In this document: piece by piece, positions 43,861-54,186 of the stretch
How the letters are laid out: the number at the start of each line of letters is the position of its first letter
Numbering within the stretch: position 1 is the stretch's first letter
Source of the DNA: Chloranthus sessilifolius
Taxonomy: Eukaryota; Streptophyta; Magnoliopsida; Chloranthales; Chloranthaceae
DNA length: 64,000 nt
Assembly: GCA_021018995.1 (NCBI GenBank)
Contig: CM037588.1
Span: 144,231,725 to 144,295,724 of the forward strand
Reading direction: 5' to 3'
Program-made: the position numbers and the translations under genes
Notes under the pieces: model-generated
What the model saw: the letters and a program-made list of their open reading frames with translations, nothing else
Databases searched by the model: none
Told to the model about the DNA's origin: nothing

Positions 43861-44747
43861 CGAGGGATATGCGCCCGGGTGTAGAGATGCCTCTACGCCA
43901 ACTGATATGAACGTGACACGTAGTGCCTTTTTGTGAAGTGATGGGTGGCATGGGAACCACTTTACTAACTAGAGTTATACCTTTAAAATATTTTAAAACT
44001 TAAATACCCATCCAGCCGTCATTGTTGACTTTTTAAAGTCTCTTTTCTCTTCTCTCCACTTTTTCAAAAAATTGTCAGGGTTACTTTTTCAAATATATTT
44101 TACTTAAAAAATGTGAGCTCTAGGTAGCAAAGTGCTAGCACATCGACAATAAAGTGTCGGCACCCTCAAAACGAGGCGTCGACACCCCGATAGTAAGGCA
44201 CTGGCACCCAAGTGTCAGGGTACCAGCGTCGGCGTCTCCTTTTAGGGGCGGGGTGTCGACGCCTTGCTAAAAAAAAAAAAAAAAATTTATCGAAGCGTCA
44301 GCGCCTCGACGCTTTGCTAATTTTTATTTATTTTTATTATTCATCGAAGCTTTGATACCTCGATATAGAGGTGCCGACGCCCATTTTTTTTTTTAGCAAG
44401 CGCCAACACCTCGATATAAAGGAGCTAACACCTCGACGTCGGGGTGCCAACGCCTCACTATCTGTGTGTCGGTGCCTCGTTGCTGAGGTACTAGTGCTTC
44501 GCTATTGGACACTTACTTTTTTTGAGTAAAATATACCTGAAAAAGTAAGTTTAACACTTTCTTAAAAAAAAAAAAAAAAAAGAGATAAAAGAAAGAGACT
44601 TTAAAACGACTTCTAAAAAAGTTAAGAATAACGATTGAAAAGGAATATAACTTTTAAAATATTTTAAAAGTTAAATTATAGTTAGTAAAGTAGGCCCATA
44701 TCAATTAGTATAGAGATATCTCTATGCCCGGACGCATTTTTTCCTTT

Positions 44748-44750
<3 letters not shown>
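43857..44750. mobile_element. Foldback element inserted in a TA microsatellite (about 894 bp)
   Basis: Inverted ends: GGATATGCGCCCGGGTGTAG and its diverged inverse, CTATGCCCGGACGCATTTT, followed inward by AACTGATATG / CATATCAATTAG. More inverted sequence follows (TTTAAAATATTTTAAAA). The centre (44130-44510) is a degenerate repeat of GTGTCGGCACCTCG-like phrases in both orientations. Poly-A and poly-T tracts are present. TA microsatellites lie immediately on both sides. Superfamily uncertain; microsatellite-targeting MITEs such as rice Micron are a known parallel. Confidence 0.75.
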
Positions 44751-44793
<43 letters not shown>

Positions 44794-44794
<1 letters not shown>

Positions 44795-46934
44795 CATACT
44801 AATACGATTATACAATAGGTGCAATCCTTAGTGTATATGTGATTGAAAATATGAAAGGTTTTAATTTGACTGTGCAGGTGGCCTCATAATTCTAAAGTTT
44901 CCATGCCAACGTGAAGTTCGCGTCGAGGTGATAAAAATAAATATATAATATATTATAATCAAATAGATACATAAAAAGATATGAAGATTTAAAGCTTAGA
45001 TCTGTCATCACCATCAATCGAAAACATAATTTTAAGATTAATATACATATGAATTTTGGTCATAATACGCTAGGGTATAATACTTGATACTCCGTCAAAA
45101 GATAACGATACCGATAGTTTGCCGGTGGTGGTCAAACAAAGAGATAGATTCAAAGTAAAAATAAAAACAACAAATAAACAATATCAATAGAATATATCAA
45201 ATAAGCAGGTTTACCATATTTACAAGATATTAGGGCTTTATTTAGTTTTAAATAAAATAAGAATATAATTTAGATTTTGATGGCCTAATTAGTTTAAAAA
45301 AAAATAACAAATAAACAATATCAATAGAATATACCAAATAAGTAGATCTATCAGATTTATAAGATTTTAAGGTTTAATTAGTTTTAAATAAAATAAGAAT
45401 ATAAATTATATTTTATGGCTTAATTAGTTTTAAATATAAAAACTTGTTTAAACTATAAAAATACTTAGAATAGAAAACTTATTAATGTTTTAAAATGTAA
45501 AAATTTAAAATTACAATAGAATTCAACTTATTATATTTTTTAATTCTAATAAAAAAAATATTGATTATGTTTTAATAGGCAATAATACAGTGGCATTGAA
45601 CTTGAGTTGATATGATCTCGAGATCAAGAAATTATGGGTATAAATCTAGTTTGATGTGTAGAATATGGAATTGTAACATTATAGAAAAGGTAAATTGATA
45701 TATTATATTTACAAGATTTTAGAGCGTTTAATAGTCGAAATTAGCATTTCAAATGTGTAAATTATTGACTATGGATATATCATATTTACAATTATTAGAG
45801 TTTAATTAATTTTTAAACTCGTTGATATGCGGTCGAATGCACCCTACGTGACAGAATCTAAGAAGAATAGAGACGATTAATTGGTACCCACTTATTGAAG
45901 TGTAAATAGTTGATCTTGCGGCAGTTTGGGTTAAAGAGATCATGCCGCCCAAGGCATCGGTTCGTCTAATTCGTCTTCTCCTTCGATCTTGTCGGTGGTT
46001 GAACAGGAGGTTTGCTGGGAGGCCAGAAAGTTTTGAAAGAAAGTAATTTTGATTGTACAAAATAGAGAGCTCTTAAGGTTTTAATTTATAATAGTAGTAA
46101 AGTTTTAGGTTAACTCTAATTAGAATTTTTCGTAAGAAATTTAATAAATTAGATTTTTTCACGCAAGAAGAACTCATGAGTGAGTTGAATACATTGTGAA
46201 AGGTTTTGTTCCAGCGCTTTGTTTAGGTATCGAAGCAAATGGTGTTTCTCTCTCGAAATTAACAATTATCCCTTTAATATGTTTAATCTCTTAAAACGGG
46301 CGTAATGTTACCGTATCGATGAGCGCTTCGTAACGAGTTCAAATTTGACTAAAAAAAATAAACATAGAAAAATAAATATTTTTCTAAATGAGGGTGAGTT
46401 CCAGTGTGGAGCGCTAACACCGTGCACAGTGTGATACATCATCTAACAATGTTAAAAAATCAAAATGAGTTGGGTTATTACATTAATTGGATAAATTATA
46501 TATCATTGGAATTGTATGGACGAGGACTTCGCAACGAGTCCAAATTTAACTGAGAAAAATAAACATAGAAAAATAAGGACTCATTATTTAAAAAATCTTT
46601 GGCTCTAATTCCATTCTGTAACCCCCACCTTATATATAGAAAAGTTTCCCTCGACTCTGATTCCATTTTGTCACACCCCAAAATTTTACCCTTAATTTCG
46701 AACTATTTTATGGAGAGACATTAGTTGCACAGTGCAAGGCCTTGCACCCAATTTATAAAAAAATTGTAATTGCATGAATCAATGTAGATGATCGGAGCAC
46801 ATCTAGTAAAGGAAGTGGGAGTTCCATTAACCACCAGATTTGCTGGACGAAGAGGATGGTCCATGGATATAATTAGGTTACCTCTATTAGGGCAAATCCT
46901 ATATATGAAAGTGCTAACCTTCAAAACCCCTTCA
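44794..46934. other. Unassigned AT-rich repeat-like stretch
   Basis: No gene recognised. Contains a direct duplication of about 130 bp (45167-45300 and 45302-45430, phrase AACAAATAAACAATATCAAT). A second, shorter duplication has phrase AAAATAAACATAGAAAAATAA (46350 and 46555). At 46668 the phrase TGTCACACCCCAAAATTTTA looks like an LTR terminus related to 42123, but no partner was found. Confidence 0.4.
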
Positions 46935-47265
46935 AAAATATTAATTGCTTTAAATTAGATGACTGAGATTGTGTTTCACCCCGATCTTTTACATAGTGAA
47001 TTTTGAGATCATGTCACATTTATTGGATGGTCATTTTTTTCATTTCACACGTCACAAATCTCCAATCAACCCCCTCAAATCATGTTTGAGCGTGATGTCT
47101 GTCATAAGATTTAAGGGAAATTTTTTAGGGATTTGTGACATGTGAAATAAAAAATTGACTCCCTAATTGGTGCGACATGATCTCAAGATTGATTGTGCTA
47201 AGATCATAGTGAAACACTATCTCCATCATTTGAGCCGAAGCAATCGAGGAATTTGAAGGGGTTGC
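46935..47265. mobile_element. Foldback MITE copy
   Basis: Inverted arms centred near 47105, for example CATTTCACACGTCACAAATC / GATTTGTGACATGTGAAATA. Same family as 30470-30850. Confidence 0.7.
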
Positions 47266-47590
47266 ACACGTGGGGGCTAATAGAGGGTACCCCATAAATT
47301 ATTCATTCATTTGGGATTTCATGTCATGTAATAAAACCCCGCTGCTAGAGGTACCGCATAAATTATTCCTTCTTTGGGATTTGATGTGTTGTAATAAAAA
47401 CAAACTAATAAAAGGTTATTGTCATCCTACGTCGCATGAGTAGTTGACTGAGCAGGCTGTCCAGCTTTCCTAAGATATTGAAAAAGTGAAAAAGAATAAG
47501 TTAAGAATTTAAAAAGAGGTTTAATACTTACCAAGTTACCATGGCTGTGGAAAATGAACTAATTACATGCAGCTGGTTATAAAAGACATT

Positions 47591-48297
47591 GGGAAAATTT
47601 CTAAAAGCCCCTAGTTGCTTCTCTAAATGCACCATATATTTTTTTTAATATCTAATAAACTCCTCCTATACTCAAACCTTAGTTTACCTAAATGCTCCTC
47701 AACCATCAACATCTACCTTAACATCAACATCCACCTTAATATCGAATTTATAGTAACAAGAGGGATATTTTAGAAAATACGTTGAACGGCTGGGTCACCA
47801 TATTTTAAATCATAATAGATAGTAGAAATTGTATTTAAAATGTGAAAATAGTATCTTTTTCACACAAAAAAGGAGAAAAAATAATTTCAAAAATTAAGTA
47901 AATTTCTGAAAAATAAAAATTGCAAAACCTTTGAAATTAATAAAAATATTTTAAAATAAATATTTGTTAATCTAAAAAAAAATTCTTTCCTTTCAAGAGA
48001 TCGAGGAAATAGACGAGATCGGTGGCTCGATGCTCGATTGAATACCACGCATAAAGCAGATCTGCAGTTTAAATAATACACAAGCGCTCATTGAGGGCGG
48101 CAAAATCTAAGTGTTTTAAGATTCCAAGTAAGGATTTTCTTTATGATTTGGGTAATTTTGACATTAAAAGAGCTTTTTAGAGTTTAGGGGCATTTAGATA
48201 CCTAAGTTTTGAGTATAGGGGGTTATTAGATATTAAAAAAAATTATGAGGGCATTTAGAAAGTAGCTTTTAAGGAGGGGGATTTTTGAAATTTTCCC
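47591..48297. mobile_element. MULE-like non-autonomous element (707 bp) with 9-bp target duplication
   Basis: Ends GGGAAAATTTCTAAAAGCCC and its inverse (GATTTTTGAAATTTTCCC) continue as long inverted repeats of about 100 bp. Flanks AAAGACATT (47582-47590) and AAAAACATT (48298-48306) match at 8 of 9. No transposase; short frames inside are not supported. Confidence 0.82.
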
Positions 48298-48306
48298 AAA
48301 AACATT

Positions 48307-48717
48307 TATGCATATTTTCTATGAGGGGCAATGGACAGGTTCAACCTGATTTCATGTTCAACCATATCTGCAATTATTGGATATGAGTGAATCTCGACTT
48401 CCCTGGATTCCAATTTTAAGGATAACATGTCAAAGATTCTCCTATGTCTAATGAGCACAAATTTGGTTGAACACAAAATCAGGTTCAACCATTTCGACCA
48501 AAACATTGCCCATATATGAGAGCAGAGAAGCACCCATTGTATGCTAAATATGGTACAATTTTTTTGACCAATCCAAGTTATCAATCGTGTAGCTAATGGG
48601 GAACCAATGCATGGTCGCCATGCTTGGTCCCCACCCAACCATCCATCAAACCACACATCAACTGTGTGTAACATACAATGTCGAAGTTGCTTGCCATCCT
48701 ATCGAGCCCCCCACAAC
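48307..48717. other. Intergenic, nothing recognised
   Basis: No gene, repeat partner or regulatory signal was identified in this stretch. Confidence 0.5.
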
Positions 48718-48722
48718 ATATA

Positions 48723-49626
48723 TATTAGAATATACCTTATTAGATAACTATCCACTTACCCATGTTCATTCCCACTTCTAGATAACCGCACTTCTAGATA
48801 ATCATTGACGGTTATATTTGTAATCTTATTTATACACATTCTTGTGTGGGAATATTGTAACAAGCCGTAAACAATGTAATCGATTGTGGCAATATGTCTT
48901 CTTCTTTCTATCGTTCATCTTCTTCTTTTCTTCTTTATTTTATAATTTTAACATGTCTTCAGAGTCATGATCCTGACATTGCTTCCACTATCATATTTTC
49001 TCTTAGCCTTCTATACTCTATGTGGATGTCTTTTACTATATTTCTCTACCCTTCTATATTCTACGTGGATATCTTTTCCCACCTTTTCTTTCGCCTTCTG
49101 TATATATGTGGATGTCTTTTCCCACATTTTCACTCTTTATTTTTTCAAGATCTCTTTAAAGAGACTTGTTATATGATTCGTAGTTGGGAGAGATCACAAC
49201 AGACTTGATCTACCCACCGACTCCGACAGACACTAAGATGAGCGGGATGCGACAATTATGGACTTCATAGACAAGCGGTGACCACCAACAAGCAAGATTG
49301 AGTTTAAAAGATATATCATGATTGTTACGTAATTGCGTAACTGTTTATCTTTCAAGTTTGATGTTCTCACGTTCACATTCCAACTTGAGGGGGAGTATTA
49401 GAATATACCTTATTAGATAACTATCCACTTACCCATGTTCATTCCCACTTCTAGATAACCGCACTTCTAGATAGCCGCTGACGGTTATATTTGTAATCTT
49501 ATTTATACACTTTCTTGTGTGAGAATATTGTAACAAGCCGTAAACAATGTAATCGATTGTGACAATATGTCTTCTTCTTTCTATCGTTTATCTTCTTCTT
49601 TTCTTCTTTATTTTATAATTTTAACA
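48723..49626 (+). mobile_element. TRIM-like short LTR element, complete (904 bp)
   Basis: Two 231-bp LTRs (48723-48953 and 49396-49626) differ at about seven or eight positions by eye. The target duplication ATATA is perfect (48718-48722 and 49627-49631). A degenerate primer site resembling TGGTATCAGAGC follows the 5' LTR (48953-48965). The copia-style polypurine tract CAACTTGAGGGGGAG precedes the 3' LTR. The LTRs start TATTAG rather than TG and end AACA. The 442-bp inside has no retroelement proteins but holds a three-fold degenerate repeat around CTATRTGGATGTCTTTT. Confidence 0.9.
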
Positions 49627-49639
49627 ATATAAAGGGATA

Positions 49640-50076
49640 ATTGGCTCCTGGCTGTCATTTAAACACCAAATGGTGTTTAAATGATCTTGTACCGTTAAAA
49701 TTTCACTTTTTATCTCACACCATTGAAGTGTGGTTTATTATTGTGTCATGTGGCACACATTCATGTTCGATCTAAATTTCCCAAGTGGCAATTTATCATT
49801 GGATCATGCCCCAAACAAAGGATTATGCTTATAAGTGGATGTAAACCATCCGATCGGTGAACTTTAATATCAGTCATCAAAATTAAAAACAATTGTTGAT
49901 ATTAGAATGTACAGGTCGGATTGTTCGAATCTCTAAAAAAATATGATTTTTTGAACCATAGCCCTTCAATTGATGATATATCACTTTGACGGTCTGAATT
50001 TCCAAGATCATAAGCCAATAAATGGTGTATGATCGTTTGAAGACCATTTGGTGCTTAAATGACGACCAGGAGAGTC
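49640..50076. mobile_element. Foldback MITE with CATTTAAACACCAAATGG arms
   Basis: The left arm CTCCTGGCTGTCATTTAAAC and the right arm CTTAAATGACGACCAGGAG are inverted, continuing as ACACCAAATGGTGTTTAAAT and relatives. Exact ends and target duplication were not resolved. A partial relative is near 26880-26950. Confidence 0.7.
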
Positions 50077-50099
50077 GGTCTTATACATAAAATATTTAG

Positions 50100-50575
50100 G
50101 AAATTTTTTAAAATAACTCCTAAACTTTCACCCCGTCATCAATATCGCATCTAAACAATTGATAATATCAAATAGGCACCCAAAGTATACTTAATTCATT
50201 AACTAAACTCCTACCGTCACCTTCCGTTAACGACTGAACGGAAAACGTCGAGTTGACATATAACTCAGCAAAATAGCGTGCGTGGCACCCACATGGCGCC
50301 ACGTTGGGTGTCACGTACGCTATTTTGCTAAGCTGTATGTCAACGTGGCACTCAATTGGCAGTTTAGTCCTCGCCACATGGGTGCTATGTGAGTGATTTT
50401 ACTGAGCTGTATACCAACTCAGCGTTTTTCATTTAGTCATTAATGGAAGGTAACAATAGGGGTTTAGTTGATGAACTTAAATATACTTTGGGTGCCTAAT
50501 ATTATCAATAGTTTAGGTGCGTTATTGATAATGGGGTGAAAGTTCAAGGATTATTTTAAAATACATTTAGTAGGA
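50100..50575. mobile_element. Foldback element with ~200-bp inverted repeats
   Basis: The left arm (AACTTTCACCCCGTCATCAA, then AGGCACCCAAAGTATACTTA) is mirrored on the right (TAATGGGGTGAAAGTTCAAG and TATACTTTGGGTGCCTAA). The centre near 50300-50340 has GCGCCACGTTGGGTG. Almost the whole element is inverted repeat; long terminal repeats suggest a MULE derivative. Target duplication unresolved. Confidence 0.75.
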
Positions 50576-50639
50576 AACCTACCATGCCCTGCATGATACG
50601 AAAAGTACAGATATCAAAGGGTCGGGTCTACCATGCCTG

Positions 50640-51247
50640 CATCCTATACCTGTCATGCAGGTGAAACCTATGAGGGTGCATTTAATGCAGGCCTTATATC
50701 GAGTGTTACAATATGCAAAGGTGCTCCAAAAATTTCACACCTTTTCTTTGTAGAAAACAACTTAATATGCCAAAGCGAAAGTGGAGGAAATTGCTACAAC
50801 ACTTGCAATTCTCGAAACCTATGAGGATGCATATGGACAAAGAATAAATTTTGAGAAGTCGTCTATCAGAGAGGGATCATAAAAAAAGAGTCATGGAAAA
50901 ACTCATTGTTCGGAAGTTACAAATCATGAATGCTAACTTGGTCTATCTTGTGCGATTGGAAGAACTAGAAGAGGCATTTTTGAATGGATTAAAGATCAGT
51001 TCCGGAGAAAAATTCAAGGGTGTCAAAAGCGGACAGAGAATCTCTTATCAACGAGGTCACACAATCAATCCCTACATATGCTTTGTATTGCTTTAGACTG
51101 GCAAAATCTTTTGTTGCTGAAATTTCTTCTCTTATTTCAAAATTTTGGTGGGGAAATAGTAACAAAGAAAATGGTGGTATACATTGGATCTCGTGGGACA
51201 AGTTGTGTGGATCTAAAAGTGGTGGAGGACTAATAGGTCTCAAAATT
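50640..51247 (+). pseudogene. LINE reverse transcriptase fragment (C-terminal half)
   Basis: The frame, with shifts, shows ICKGAPKISHLFF, where the catalytic F-A-D-D of plant LINEs has become V-E-N-N, then YGQRINFEKSS. Next come SKADRESLINEVTQSIPTY, CFRLAKSF, SLISKFWWG and HWISWDKLC, the usual post-palm motifs. Loss of both catalytic Asp residues and several frameshifts make it non-functional. Continues after an insertion at 52745. Confidence 0.8.
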
Positions 51248-52744
51248 ACACATAAATAATCTCCAAAACAATACTTTATTAGGCCTTTAGTAAATCTAAT
51301 TTGTACTTCTAGTGCATTTTAATATTTCATAAGTTTAAATGAAGATTTACAAGAATTGAGATTTCTACTAATGAAGAGTAGAGGATTCAAGCTTTCCAAC
51401 GAGCCAAGAAATGCACAAATCGAAGTTGTACATCAAAAGTTATGAGAAAAAGAATTAAAGAGAAAATGAAGGGAAAACAGTCAATCTCGACCAGTCAAGA
51501 TTGGATCTCGACCAATCGAAATCAACTATCCAGCGCAACAGAAACCTGCAGAACTCTGTAAAATTGAACTATTTATCTCAATCAATCTAGATTAGATCTA
51601 GACCAGTCGAGATCGTGAAAGTAGAAGGTATAAAAATACAAATGTGGATAGGCCCAAATTGGATCTGGACTTGTCGAGATTGGAAAAATAGCGACAAATT
51701 GAACGCAATAGAATGGACTTAGTTCCGAATTGGAACTTCTTTCTTTCCTTTTTCAATTTTATTTCTTCTAGGACTTTCCCTCCTACTTCCTCTCTAATTT
51801 GGAATGTAATAGGACCTTATGAATTTATAAATAATGATCCTAAATTGGAGTTTAGGATAATATATATGGATTTCTTTTTGCTTTCTAGTTTCTATTCTTT
51901 TAGATTTTTGAGAGTTTTGAGATTCGAGAGATTGTAAATCATCAATTTATCGTCGAATCAGAAAATTGTACTTCGAAAATAAAGATCCTAACAATGATGT
52001 GTGCCAAATTTATGAAATTTAGGACCTATTGTAATCGAAAATATGTATTAATTTAAAATTATATTTTTATTTTAAACTTAAATTTGTTTATAGTAATGAT
52101 TGCATGATTAAAATTCACACTTGTTTGTGACTTGTTGTGAATTATTTTATTGATTTATTTCTATTTACAATAATTATAATTGCCTTGTAGGGATTAGGGT
52201 TAGAATTGATAGAATGCTCACTATCGAATTAGTACTTGTAGTTTAATTTGATTGGTTTCATACAATGGTGCTTACGGTATAGATTGCTAGGATTATATGA
52301 ATTATATCAGCTAGACATCTCATACGTTGTAGATGGTTTATACTAGGTTACACTAGTCCATGTCTGTGAATAGAATCTTAATCTTTTACCTTACTTTAGG
52401 TTACAGTAAACAGAATATTATTACCCCGAAATTCAAATTAGAATGAAAATAGGATTGCAAATTAATATGAATCAAAGATAAAGAGCGGCCCTAAATTTTT
52501 CTCTCCTTTGCTTTCTAAATCAATTACTGTTGCAAATATTAAATTTCCATAAATAATTTTCCCTTTTAGTCTTTACTTTTCTAAAAAACAAAATTTTAAT
52601 CTGAGATAAACAGGTTAGATAGTTTTTACAAGTAATCCCTAAGGTTCGACACCCTTAGTACTTGCCCTAGTTCCACGAACTTGCGCACTTGTAAGGTTTT
52701 AACTTCTAAACATTCCAAAGACTCGGTTTTCTTAACCTAGAAGC
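51248..52744. mobile_element. Insertion splitting the LINE, probably a solo LTR or fragment
   Basis: About 1.5 kb interrupts a continuous LINE motif (LK at 51240, NLEAFNGAML at 52745). It contains paired TCTCGACCAGTCGAGA-like near-palindromes (51485-51690). An LTR-like A-rich transcription-end region follows, with a tail reading TTCGACACCCTTAGTACTT and GCGCACTTG of Tat/Athila-LTR character. No clear TG..CA ends or target duplication were seen, so boundaries are approximate. Confidence 0.55.
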
Positions 52745-54186
52745 TTTTAATGGGGCCATGCTGGTGAAGCAATGCTGGATATTTTTATTCAACCCTCACT
52801 CGTTGATTCATAAACTCCTCTAAGTCCAAATACTTTCCATCAATTATTGATTTCCTCACGGCTAAGACAGGAAGAAACCCATCCTTGACATGACAAAGTC
52901 TACTATCAGCCAGGGAATTGTTAGGAAGAGGCCTCATCTGGAGAGTGGGAAATTCAACATTTGGAAAGATAGTTGGATTCCCCAACCATCAACCTACAAG
53001 GTCATCACCCCAAACCCGAACAATGATACCTAATTGGTGTCTCAAATTATAAACTTGCAGGAAAGATGTTGGGTCATGGAGATTCTCCAGAATAACTTCA
53101 TGGAGGATGATATTGAAGCCATCTCAAATATTCCCCTGACACCCGAAATTACTAATGATCGCAGAGTTTGGGCTCACTACTCAAAAGCAAGGTTTAACGT
53201 AAGAAGCGTATATCATGCTATAACTCACAACAACCATAGAGCTCTTAAACAGTGTGGGTCAAGCGCAGTCCGAGATAAAGTTGTGGTGAGGGAGATTTGG
53301 CGATGCTCTGTGTTGAATAAAATCAAAATCTTTGCATGGAGAGCAATATAGAACATCCTTCAGGTACGTGCTACTATTGGGCTGAGAGTTAAGATGAAAG
53401 ACTGGGTATGTAAAATTTGTGGAGCGGTTGTAGAAGACTTAACTCATGGTTTACAGGATTGCGATTGGGCAGCTCTCGTCTAGTTTGCCAGCCTTTGGAG
53501 GGGGGAGGGGGGGGGGGGGAGCCCCTATGGCATAGAAATGCAGTTTTCAAGAATGGGCTAAAGAATTTATCAAATCACAGGGCGAGAAGGCATCAGCCTT
53601 TTCTTAACAATAGCTTGGGCAATTTGGAACCAAAGGAATAAAATGATTCTTGGTCAAAAAATTGGGGATCCGATTACAACGGCTTCTAGTATGGCAAATT
53701 ATCTCTATGATTTTGTGGAAGCAAATAGAAAGTTTGCAGAAAGCGCTCTGGATTCATAGCACACCAATGATACGAAATGGGAACCACCACCAGAGGATGT
53801 ATACCAACTCAATGTGGATGAAGCATGGCATAAGAATTCTAAAAGTTCTGGGTTGGGATCCATTATCCTAGACTCCATGGGTAACCCGATGGCAGCTATG
53901 GCGAACAGGACTGAACGGGTTGTCAATGCAGAACATGGAGAATTTCTAGCAGCTTATGAAGGTGTGAGATGGGCTAAAGAAAATGGTTTCAGGAATATCA
54001 TTCTTGAAGGGAATGCGTATCTTGTCATCAAGACCATTTCAGATACGGCTAAGAATGGGTCCTTGCTTGGTGGCTTCATACACCTTATTCAATCGGAATT
54101 GAGAAACTTCGATTCCTTCAGTTGTCGACCTGTGAGAAGGCAAGCTAACATAGTTGCTGATGTCTTAGGTAAAACTAGACTCAACT
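52745..54186 (+). pseudogene. LINE C-terminus: zinc-binding and RNase H-like domains, decayed
   Basis: Resumes with AFNGAMLVKQCW and TAKTGRNPSLTWQS (frames shift), then RVWAHYSKARFNVRSVYH and EIWRCSVLNKIKIFAWRAI. A zinc-binding stretch follows (CKICGAVVEDLTHGLQDC at about 53415-53465). From 53800 an RNase H-like domain shows LNVDEAW, SGLGSIILDSMGNP, AEHGEFLAAYEG and LEGNAY. A catalytic Asp has become Asn in the last motif. A G-rich run at 53491-53520 breaks the frame. It ends at a W-box element inserted at 54187 and its 3' tail continues at 56425. Confidence 0.85.

Noticed and set aside
53491-53520. Very long G run as a functional quadruplex
   Set aside because: It interrupts a LINE frame and G runs of varying length recur elsewhere; slippage or assembly error is as likely.
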